DNA of 64,000 nt, from positions 1 through 64,000 of the forward strand of contig ARYC01001283.1 in assembly GCA_000711775.1 (NCBI GenBank), given 5' to 3'. The position numbers were made by a program, and so were the translations under genes. This DNA is from Oxytricha trifallax (taxonomy: Eukaryota > Ciliophora > Spirotrichea > Sporadotrichida > Oxytrichidae). The notes beneath the pieces were generated by a model. That model was given only the letters and a program-made list of their open reading frames with translations. It ran no database searches and had not been told where the DNA came from. Positions 55,283 through 64,000 of this stretch are shown one piece after another (position 1 is the stretch's first letter; each line of letters begins with the position of its first letter).

Positions 55283-55492
55283 AATTCTCTTGACGAGAAG
55301 ACAAAGGATATTATGCAAAGTTATTATATGGACATATTATACTACAAGAAATTACATGCATTATGGTAAGTTTACTTTACAATAGTATAATAACATAAAA
55401 TTGATTAATTGCTTTAACCATTTATAAATCATTCACTATAGGCTACTATTCTATAGACCTTACAATTAGTGTCATAAAAATTCATAATTTAA
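55275..55492 (+). CDS. Sensor gene, MDS 4
   Basis: Reads NSLDEKTKDIMQSYYMDILY, YKKLHALWQVYFTIVQQHK, IDQLLQPFINHSLQATILQ and TLQLVSQKFIIQ with no stop. Ends at pointer TTCATAATTTAA (55481-55492). An apparent GT...AG intron (about 55376-55441) inside is not needed because the unspliced frame matches the next MDS. Confidence 0.7.
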
Positions 55493-55825
55493 TTTATTAA
55501 AAATGACATTTAGGAAAACATAATTATATTGTATTTGTAAAAAATCATATTATTAAACCAAATTATATTTGAGATTTTAATATTAATCTAATTTATAATA
55601 ATTAATTTCATGATTTATAAGAAAAAAGTTTGAAATCTAATACTAATTTAGATTTTATTAAAAATTATATGGAAAAACTATCGAATACAATTTATTGCAT
55701 GTTTCGTAGCAGGGTCAGCTATAATAAATGTGAAAATTTTTAGTGAAGATTATTTTATTTAGTTAAATTAATATTCCAAATTAATTGAATAGTTAGCAAT
55801 AATATACTCGTTTTTCATAATTTAA
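55493..55825. other. IES, 333 bp, pointer TTCATAATTTAA
   Basis: Twelve-base direct repeat at 55481-55492 and 55814-55825 in equal phase. The interior is AT-rich and has a TGA in every forward frame. Confidence 0.75.
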
Positions 55826-56109
55826 ACATTTAAAGTCTATGAGAACTTTCAAGAGTAATTATAAATGCTATACGGATTTTAGCAAAACATGGTAAGGTTT
55901 CTATTTAATATCTCTTTCTTTATTAAATAATCATTAACCATTTTGGTTAAGTAATATTGATTTTAAACTTATCTAATAGATCAAAGAAATATGGCAGAAA
56001 ACATTAGAGATGATTCCTTAAGGTGTTGTAATTATTGATATATTTTCTGAAAAAATCATAATCGCAAACAAAGAAATTCAAAAGATATTCAAGATCAATC
56101 AAATAAAAT
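55814..56109 (+). CDS. Sensor gene, MDS 5: helix plus PAS domain start
   Basis: Reads FKVYENFQEQLQMLYGFQQN-M, then after intron 55892-55979 (GTAAGG...AATAG, 88 bp) IKEIWQKTLEMIPQGVVIID, IFSEKIIIANKEIQKIFKIN. The pattern W..LLE.IP.GV.IID....IIIANKE..KIF is the start of a PAS domain preceding a histidine kinase. TGA follows at about 56109. The rest of the PAS probably continues at 57259. Confidence 0.82.
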
Positions 56110-57258
56110 GAGGGAAAAGAGTTTCCTAATGTGTTTAATTCTCTAGAAATTTTTTAAAATCATGAATAAAATCTTAATTTTTCCTGGCAAGATATATTTC
56201 TTAATTTTTCAATTTCATTATTCATTACATATTATACAAAATTGTAAATTATGTATTAAATTTGGTTGTTTAGAATTTTTTCAAATTAATCATTAGATTT
56301 TAAATATATTTTGTACTCTCAACCAACTTTTATAAAGTATTTTTACGAAATTATGGTCAAATTTGACTGATAATAATCATATTTTTCTATTTAATACAAA
56401 AAAAATTGACTTTAATTTTAATCCCTTTTTCAAGGTAAAAGACTATATAATATTGTAGGAATATATTCGATTTGGGAAAATGAATTAAAATTAAATTAAT
56501 TAAATATTAAAATAATGGCAATTATGAAATCCAAAGTGACTCAAAATTGAAAAATAAAAACATTTTACGGTAGATCCCGGAATAATTAAAGGACTTTGCT
56601 ATCGCCAATATTCTTGAATCCTTCCAGGAAGCAAGATATTTTGATTTTGAGCTAACTCTCAAAAATAGAATAATGGGTTTTTCTCGCTTGGTCGATGAGA
56701 TAAATTCATTATAGCAATAATAGTCACTGTCTTATTTTTAATGCGCTATCCAGAGAGTATAATATTGTCAGGGTTTGGAGACATTTTCCAAAAACATAAC
56801 TGAAGGAAATTAATCATTAATTAATTTTAATTTTAATTCATTTTCCCAAATCGAATGTATTCCTACAATAATATATACTCATTTTTATTTTTATCATTTT
56901 TAAATTCTTTTGTTCATAACACATTTTATAGTTAATGTTTGAGGAATGAAATAAGAAGATGCAGATTATATATTTATATCTTTATTTATAAATTAGAAAA
57001 CATGGACTCGAGTAATCCATTTATTTTTTTATTTAAAATTGGATTTCAATGTAATCATTTTTTGTTATCTTTTAATAAGATTAAGATTATGAATAAAAAG
57101 TTATCAAAAATAAGATTAGTTGTTTAAACTAAATACAAATTATTTATTTCTCAGTAGTATTATAGAATACCAAAGAAATAATACTTTCTCGATCTCCATT
57201 TCTTACATGTTTAATTTCAATCTATTAATTTGATTTATAATAATACAAATTCCATGTT
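56110..57258. other. Probable IES with MITE inside
   Basis: AT-rich, contains a TTGTAGG-family MITE (56452-56869). CAAAT occurs in equal phase at about 56097 and 57259 and may be the pointer, but five bases is weak evidence. The small ORF at 56939-57127 is not convincing. Confidence 0.45.
56452..56869. mobile_element. Palindromic MITE, TTGTAGG family, copy e
   Basis: TA|TTGTAGGAATATATTCGA at the left and complement|TA at the right. The arms pair less well in the middle than in copies a and c (for example GGTAGATCCCGGAATAA; TTTTTCTCGCTTGG), so this is a diverged or different subtype. Confidence 0.78.
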
Positions 57259-57420
57259 AGGGAACTGAAGCTATCAATTCAAAAGGAAGAAAAATTATAG
57301 CTGTAAGACTGGTATGATTTTCCCATGATCAACAAAGTAGAACTTAGTAGATCCTGTTATAGGTTAACTCTAGACATATCAATCATGGAAAAATGAAAAG
57401 CTATAATGGAAGATTTTTTA
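57259..57420 (+). CDS. Sensor gene, possible MDS 6 (PAS continuation)
   Basis: Reads QIPCQGTEAINSKGRKIIAV-RL and stops at a TGA at about 57315 unless a small GTATGA...AAGTAG intron is removed, after which NLVDPVIGQLQTYQSWKNEK follows. The placement fits PAS loop sequence, but no diagnostic residue is seen. The histidine box (SHExRTPL) was not found downstream. Confidence 0.4.
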
Positions 57421-58430
57421 CTATGATTGCCATTCTAAATAACCAATTCATCTATCTATCTTATTTAATTTATTATTAAAAAGTAGTAGAAAGCAGGTTT
57501 CAGCTTTAGAGATTTAATTTTCTTGACTTATTATCCTATCTTAGCAATTACAAATGAGATTGGTACTAGTTTGGCCCATCACACAACTGTGTTTTATAAA
57601 ATAAAAGTAAATACTTGCTTTCAAAGTAATTATTTGACAATAAATAATATGCCGTGAAATACCTTTATTAAAATAATGGATTTTTACTAAGTTACTCGAT
57701 TTTAATTACTTTTTAATTAATATTTGTGGACTTCCAAATAAAATCTACTTTTTTTATTATTATATTTCTGTACAGAAACCTTTAAGCCATATTATGTAAA
57801 ATTTTAGTCACCTAAAGGAAGTAATACTATATTAACATTGATAGCTTATTCAAGATTGCTTGAGTTATTTAATAATAAAATATAATTAGAAAATGTATGA
57901 AAAAAGATCTGCCACCCAGATTATTCTAATAGTAGATCGTGATAAACTATAAGAATAAAATCCAGTTATCTTAATAAACAAAATTTATAGATTTAAAGCC
58001 AAACTTTAAAAAAAAGATATAAGATTCTGAAAGATATGGAGAATAAAATGTGTAATCAGGAAAATTTTTGTAGAATTTTTTATGAGTTGACTTTCACCGA
58101 TATTAGGTTAATTCTTTTAAATCTTCACTATGAAGACAATTGTATTTTAAAATTCTATGCAAATAAATGAGTCAATAAAAAAAATAAGAATGATCAAGAA
58201 TTTAATGATATAGTTGCTTATATAAGAGCAAAATTATTTTAATAATTGTCCTCACTTTTAAAATTATTGTATAGATTTCAATATAGCGCAATTTATCAAT
58301 ATTTTCTTGAGAAAAATATACGAAGCAAAATTTCATTAAGTGATCATGTGAGATAATATCTATATAAAAATACTATAAGTCGCCAATGAATCGCTATCAT
58401 TGTAGAATAGTAAAGGGATATTAAAGTGAA
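57421..58430. other. AT-rich spacer, no gene recognised
   Basis: One short frame near 57910 (ATQIILIVDRDKLQEQNPVI) is mildly protein-like, possibly another PAS-type piece, but is too short to call. No repeat family recognised. Confidence 0.35.
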
Positions 58431-59210
58431 CCCTACCACACCCACCTCCCACCCTATAATTAGACCCTCCCTATAACCATCCCCACCTCACTCCCGCCCT
58501 ATGAATAATCTTTTTTTATATTAATATTTTTTCATATAGTAAATCTAACTTAATCATGACATTCTTAATTATATAATACTAGTTGTTTTATTGAATTCAC
58601 TATATTAGTCGACCTTTTCGTAAAAATGATCCTTTAAGAATAGACTTTATATTCAAGCTATAAAAGAATTTCTTTTAAGCATAATATTAAACATTAAGAA
58701 TAATTTATAATTTGTAAAGTTTAAATATCTTTAATCATCTTTATAATAAAAAACCAGTCTTATGACGGTATTTAGAATCTTACAGATAATATTCAATTAT
58801 AATTTTTTTTAAATAAGTCAAAGCATTTATATTATTTCTTTTAAATTATGATGAATTAAGTTGATTTAAGATATTTAAATTTCCAAAAATATAAATAATG
58901 TTTAACACTCAATATCAAGTTTAAAAAGATATTTTTAAAAGTATATATATAAAGTCTATTCTTATAAAATCATGTGTCAGAAAATTTCAGCGGATATTAT
59001 GAATTATAAATTAATTAACTAGCATTATATATTATTAAGAATGTCATGATTAAGTTAGATTCATTATTTGAAACAAATTCATATAAAAAAAGATAATTAA
59101 TAGAGTGGTGAGGGAGGAGGGAAGGGATCTCAGTTTAGGGTAGGAGGAGATGTGGGAAGTGATTGGGAAGAGGTGTCTTGGTTTAGAGTTGAGAGGGAGG
59201 GTATTATGGT
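58431..59210. mobile_element. Hairpin element with C-rich/G-rich ends (element H4)
   Basis: Left end is a C-rich tract (CCCTACCACACCCACCTCCC, 58431-58500), right end the G-rich counterpart (about 59104-59206). Inner arms (about 58500-58790 and 58810-59100) are inverted copies, for example TAACTTAATCATGACATTCTTAA and its complement. The strand-asymmetric tips resemble element H1. The ORF at 59050-59349 (minus) is read from the tip and is not a gene. Confidence 0.8.
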
Positions 59211-59889
59211 TAGAAAATATATAATTTTTTAAATACAAATGAAATAAAATATGATAAAACATACAAAATAAAAATTTATTTTGATAATTTTTATCATTAA
59301 TTATAAAATTAATACAATAGAGATTTTTTTCCAAAAAATGCACATACAATACCCAAAAAAATAATAACTCTATTATTTTTTTATATTAATTTTTACTTTA
59401 GGCTTAATCAAATACCAAGTTAGTATCTGTATTTAATGAGTTATTAATCTTTAAAGAGATATTTAAATATTTTGTCTTATAGTTTATTGTATAGCGAATG
59501 ATGATTTTTAAAATGTCAAAAAATGTCTCGAACAGTTTAAATAAAAAAATTAATAAAATGATACAAATTAAGGAAACGAATCTCCTCAAAAGGATTAATT
59601 GCAATCAAGAGTAAATAGAGAAAGTTCGTAAAATACTAATGATCAAAAGATAAATTAATTTATTCTTAAATTATAAATTTATTTTTAAAAAATTTATTAA
59701 TTGATAGATCATCTGACGATAACTTTCCAACTTACCATAAAAATAATTCACCACAATTTCCCCGATTTATTTTATAGAAATGGGAAAATTTGATTTTTAC
59801 ATTTTTATTAAATTAATTTATTTAAAGTAATTTGAAAATATTTTCTCATAAAGTTATTTTTAATTGGAAAATAAAATGCTATATGTAAT
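59211..59889. other. AT-rich spacer
   Basis: No gene. The minus-strand ORF 59404-59604 is short, hydrophobic and AT-driven. Confidence 0.45.
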
Positions 59890-59968
59890 ATAAACCCCAA
59901 AACCCTTAATGAGGTTTATAAGTGCTTTGATTTGTAGGAAAATTGTTGGGGGTTGGGTTATTAATTAA

Positions 59969-61042
59969 ATGTAGAGACAAAAATTACAAGCTTTGCGTGT
60001 ATATCTATGATGAAGAGTATATAGATTTAGTGTTTAAACTGCGTTATAGATGTGATATATACAGTGAATTAATCAAACCAGGCACTTTCTTTAAAGCGAA
60101 GTCAATCAACTATTCGCTCACACTACCTTATAGATGTACAATTAAATTAATAATAGCTAAATTTTATGCCTAAGAGGAAATCAAAGTTCCTATAAAAGCA
60201 TTTTGACTATCTAATTAATTAAAAAACTTTGAAGTATTGGGGTCACTTTCTCTCGTGCAACGAGGTATGATATTTCATCGTCAATTCCCTGAGTTTAAGA
60301 TCTCCGCTGAGTCTATAGAAAACATCGATAAACGAAATGATATCTATTACATAGGTGTGAATCATATCAAGAGTGATTGATTTTACCGTGTCAATTTACA
60401 ACAACAACAACAACAACAACAACAAAAACAACAACAATTTAAATTATGTTTGTAATTAAATGCAGAGAGCCTAATAGAATAATATTAAGTTTATTCATGC
60501 AGACGAAACTGTGTTTACCTTCAACACTTTCATCCAAAAATCATGTTAAAAGAGGCATAGTAATATAGAGGTATAAAACTAGAATGTCAAGGTATAAACA
60601 ATCTCAATTCTTGGAGATATTAGCGAGGATGCTGGTTTAGAGACTTATGTTATTCATCATCGCTCAATTAAAACAGAGTATTATATTAAGTTCTTAGAAC
60701 ATATGCGAGAGAGTTACCCTGAATAAGAATTTATACTGTTTGTTGATAATCTTTCTGTTCATAAGACAAAAGAAACCAGAAAGAGTAATGAACAATTTAG
60801 AATAACGGCAGAGTTCAACGTGCCTTACAGCCCATAGTTTAGTGGAATTGAACCTACTGAGGTATATTTAAAGCTCATTATAACAAACTGCTGCTATACC
60901 ACCTGATGCATGACTTACCTATCGATACAGTAGACTTTATTAAAAATTAAGCCAAGAGAGTAGATAATTAGTTGGCTAAGAAGTGTGCTAAAGTAGGGAG
61001 GGGAGAGTGAATGTATATTAATAAGTTTTAGAGTTAAGTTGA
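59969..61042 (+). pseudogene. TBE 42K transposase (copy 8) with CAA expansion
   Basis: ATG at 59969, TGA 61040-61042. Recognisable: SIYDEEYIDLVFKLRY region, HADETVFTF (about 60500), LFVDNLSVHKTKETRKS (about 60745), FSGIEP (about 60840). The normal CAACAACAAC at the FYNNNLNY site is expanded to about 42 bp of CAA repeats (60395-60437). Multiple frame breaks. Confidence 0.78.
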
Positions 61043-61054
61043 TTAGCAAAAAAG

Positions 61055-61830
61055 TCACATTTAAATTTCTTTCTAGGGAGCTGACTTATCTTTCTTATCT
61101 TCTTCTTGTTGCTTCTATCCACCTAAGTTTCTTCTCTTACCGCCAATTCCTGTATCTATGTTTATTTCTTGTGGTTGAATATTTGAATAAAGTCTCTTGC
61201 TAACTTCATACTTTGTCTGCGACTTTCGCTTTCTATGAAGCTTGCTCTATCAAGATAATGCCATTATCAGATTTTTCAAAAGAGTTAAACTTCAAATCTT
61301 ACTTTAAACAGATGGGTACTTCTGCAGCACTCAAAGCAAGCTCTCACTTATCTTGATATCTTGTTTATCCTTATCTTCTGAAAAGATGCTGTACCTTTTC
61401 TTATGAGATTCTTGAATAATTTTTTTCAAGTAATCACCTTTAATTGTTGCAAGTATGTCAAAGAAAAGGTTTCTTTCAGGTAGTTTATTTGGCAATTGCT
61501 TCTTAGTAGGAAGGTACTGCAAAACCTCTGCGTCATTCATAGGATCACCATATAAGTTAGTCACTAAGATTTCTGGCTTTTTTGAAATCTATGAAAAATT
61601 TACATCTTATGTTTTCAATGCTTTCTTCTATTCGCAGAGTATCGATCTTAGAAATGAAATTTTAGTATATTTTATCTTTGGCAGAAACAAACCAACTACA
61701 TAATCTACTTTAGTTACTATGAGTCATCACCTTGCTGCAACAGGTAGCGATGCAAATCCTCTTTGAATCTAAATCTCTGAATCATTTATTGTGCTTGAAC
61801 TCTTTTCATTAAATCATTCATTGGCTACAT
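61055..61830 (-). pseudogene. TBE 22K protein gene (copy 8)
   Basis: ATG at 61830. YLPTKKQLPNKLPERNLFF and KGDYLKKIIQESHKK are well preserved (61380-61530). Frame breaks near 61600 and in the tail. Twelve bp from the transposase stop. Confidence 0.75.
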
Positions 61831-62029
61831 CTTGTTCAAAGATTTATGAAATGATATTCAAATTTAAGTTCAATTATTATACCTCTATAAAACTTACTCT
61901 TAAAAAAACGCATCCTATAGGAAGTCAACTTCTAAAGAGGATATGCATAAGGTTTGAAAAACTTGTTTAAAGCTTGAAAGATGATATCTATTTCTTCTGT
62001 TATAGTTCCATATATTTAAATTAGTTAGT

Positions 62030-62160
62030 ACTTAATTAGAAGTAGCCCCTAATATGCTAGTACTTAATTAGAAGCACCCTAAATTTAATCACAAAATTCA
62101 TCCTAAAGCAGTACCTTCTTAACTAGGTGCACCTCCTAAATCTGTACGTGCTATAATCAA
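62030..62160. promoter_or_regulatory. TAGTACTTAATTAG array, copy 8 (degraded)
   Basis: Two good copies of TAGTACTTAATTAGAAG and two altered ones (GTACCTTCTTAACTAGG; GTACGTGC), colinear with copy 2. Confidence 0.45.
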
Positions 62161-62372
62161 CTGATACAAAAATGGTTATTTTCTCTTCTATATTTAGAGC
62201 TGCATCCTCTTTTTGCACTCATTTTTCTTCTCTAAGACTTTAAATTCTTGCCTTGACACTTTTAGGCTTGAAAAGTTCTCTTATGAGGTCTACGGAGTTT
62301 TATAATTATAAATTCAATTTTAAATATAAGAGCTAAAATTTTCAAAAAACAATAGAACTCCCATCAAACTAA

Positions 62373-63785
62373 ATGAGACTTACATTTGGCAACAGTAAAA
62401 GTGTCATAGCTGTGAGATGAACTCTCACAAAGAACAACCAGAGCTATCACTTGAGGTCACTGTAATTAAAATTGGAATTAATAATAGAAAATAAATGGCA
62501 AACAAGTGTGTTGAAGACAGAGAGGATGAGGAAGTTAGAAATGAAATTTCAATGTAAGCAGAGGAATTTGAATTGTATTTTTGTGAGAAGTGTGAAAGAG
62601 ACTACACTCATAAATCTAGCTGGTTTAGGCATATGAAGATGAAGGTACAAAAGGAAGCTAAGCCTACTGTATACTTAAAGCATGACAAAGCTGATGGGAA
62701 GAATGATTGTTTTAAGTGTCATAAGAGGTACTCTCATTCAAAATAATTAAAGAATCATCTTTTAAAAGCTCACAAGAAAGAAATAGAAGTTGAAGATTAA
62801 GAAACCCAACTGAAGTTGCTCAACAACAAAAAATAAAATTAAGGGAGCCTCTTTAAGTTGAAGAACTTTAATAAGCAAGTTACGCAGAGTATGCAAGGAT
62901 AGCACGTAACCTTTTAGCATCAGAGATCATTAAAATCATGATAAACAAATAATAAAAGAAAATTCCAAAACTTGCACAGATTGATTTAGATACTTCACTC
63001 TTAAGCTATATAATAATAGAGGACTCTATTGACAAGAAAGTTATCGAGGATCATCAATTTGCTTAAAAAGTATATCCTTTCAATATTTCTTAAGTGATGA
63101 TTATTATTAAATGGATTTTACTAATGAATTTCGATTACTCACTCAAGCTAAGTTCAAAGAGTCTTGTTACATGATCAACCTAGATGCAGCATTCCTTGAA
63201 AAGGTCATATTGCTTTCAGACTCCCACTCTATGAGATGATCCTTAGAGATTATATTACAGATAAAAGGAAACTTAAATAACTTGTTTTCTTAGCAACTTA
63301 AACTTTAAAAGTTATAAAAGAGCTACACAAGTTAGGCTTAATTGACTAAGATTTGAAGCCTACAATATGATGATAAACTTCTCACCTTTTAATGTAACAA
63401 TAATTGACATCAACATAACATTAGGGTGGAATTATCAAGGCTAGGAAGTGTTATGGGAACTCCATGATATAATCCAGAAAGAAAAGACTGGAGAGATGGA
63501 GATTTTTAATGGGATTTGTGGGCTATGGCAGCAATAATAATAATAATAGAGTGCGATATGCCTTGCAGCTATTACTCTCACAAGGTATGAAGAGGATGCG
63601 AAGCAAAGAATTAAGTAGTTTATAGATAAAACAAGAGTATCTTAATCTACGAAATAAATGTCAGATTAAGTAATAATCAAGCCAATTTCACGATCAAATA
63701 TATCAATTGAATGTATAGAATAATGGTTGAGTAAAATAAACTTAAGACCTCTATCACATTATCCATAAGTGCATTTTGAGTTATT
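62373..63785 (+). pseudogene. TBE 57K zinc-finger/kinase gene (copy 8)
   Basis: ATG at 62373 (MRLTFGNSKS...). Fingers near 62582 (CEKCERDYTHKSSWFRHMK) and 62710 (CFKCHKRYSHS). The kinase region follows copy 2, but with changes in key motifs: the HRDLKPEN equivalent reads IDQDLKPT (about 63340) and DFN reads DINIT (about 63405). The normal TGA is changed (about 63781). Clearly dead. Confidence 0.8.
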
Positions 63786-63901
63786 AAATTAAATGCATTT
63801 ACTTTAAATTCCAAATTAAATGCTTTTAAAAAATCCAACTTCTTTCAAGATCCCTACAAATTGAAGCAATAGTAAACCTCATTAAGGGGCTTTGGTGTTT
63901 A

Positions 63902-64000
63902 ATTATATAATGCATTTGACAGAGTAAAGTAAATGAATAATTTTGTTGTAAATTTTAATAATTATTTTAAATAAAGGGGATAAATAAAAATGTAAAATCT
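63902..64000. other. AT-rich flank right of TBE copy 8
   Basis: Short AT-rich tail to the window edge with nothing recognisable. Confidence 0.4.

Larger units (their letters stand above)
59890..63901 (+). mobile_element. TBE: TBE transposon, copy 8 (subfamily B), old
   Basis: Ends TAAACCCCAAAACCCTTAATG (about 59890) and ATTAAGGGGCTTTGGTG (about 63901), both with substitutions. 42K (plus), 22K (minus), 57K (plus) in the same order as copy 2. All three genes carry many breaks. Confidence 0.9.

Noticed and set aside
55376-55441. GT...AG intron inside sensor MDS 4
   Set aside because: Unspliced reading stays open and is in phase with the next MDS at the 12-base pointer, whereas splicing puts the pointer out of phase.
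59050-59349. 99-codon minus-strand ORF
   Set aside because: It is read through the C-rich/G-rich tip of hairpin element H4; composition (Pro/Leu/Ser runs) follows the tract and no family is recognised.

Overview
The window looks like germline (micronuclear) DNA of a spirotrich ciliate of the Oxytricha/Stylonychia/Sterkiella group. Evidence: (1) repeated 4-kb transposons end in CAAAACCCCAAAACCCC, the C4A4 telomere repeat of these ciliates, as in the telomere-bearing elements (TBEs) of Oxytricha; (2) every recognisable protein reads only if TAA and TAG are glutamine and TGA is the sole stop; (3) a recognisable gene is cut into macronuclear-destined segments (MDSs) by internal eliminated segments (IESs) flanked by short direct 'pointer' repeats that keep the reading frame. 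An ORF scan with the standard code therefore shows only fragments. Because TGA alone stops translation in AT-rich DNA, open frames of 50-60 codons are common by chance; unnamed coding-like blocks are given low confidence.

Layout. 1-2836: right part of TBE copy 1. 2837-3850: about six 170-bp satellite units. 5465-9532: TBE copy 2, the best preserved. 9540-22700: no TBE; a mosaic of coding-like blocks on both strands that I could not name. 23045-27161: TBE copy 3. 27320-42117: C-terminal half of a hybrid histidine kinase (ATP-binding domain, linker, receiver domain, TGA stop). Its receiver is interrupted by a 10.3-kb IES made of an old TBE containing a younger TBE (copy 4), itself hit by MITEs and large hairpins. 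43514-47938: TBE copy 5. 49697-57310: N-terminal half of a sensor protein (two hydrophobic segments, then a PAS domain), split by a 40-bp IES, a composite TBE (copies 6 and 7), and two further IESs. 59890-63901: TBE copy 8.

Each TBE carries three genes: a DD34E (IS630/Tc1/mariner superfamily) transposase ('42K'); a '22K' protein gene, which here shows two tiny introns, ending tail-to-tail with the transposase 6-12 bp away; and a '57K' C2H2 zinc-finger/protein-kinase gene divergent from 22K across a promoter region full of GTAC/TTAATTA repeats. Two subfamilies are present: A (copies 1, 3, 7) and B (copies 2, 4, 5, 6, 8). In this ciliate group TBE transposases are thought to take part in IES removal, so the elements that interrupt the kinase gene belong to the class implicated in cutting them out.

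Not found: tRNA, rRNA, CRISPR, or an intact ordinary gene. The segment between the PAS domain and the ATP-binding domain (histidine box, N box) was not located in the window.
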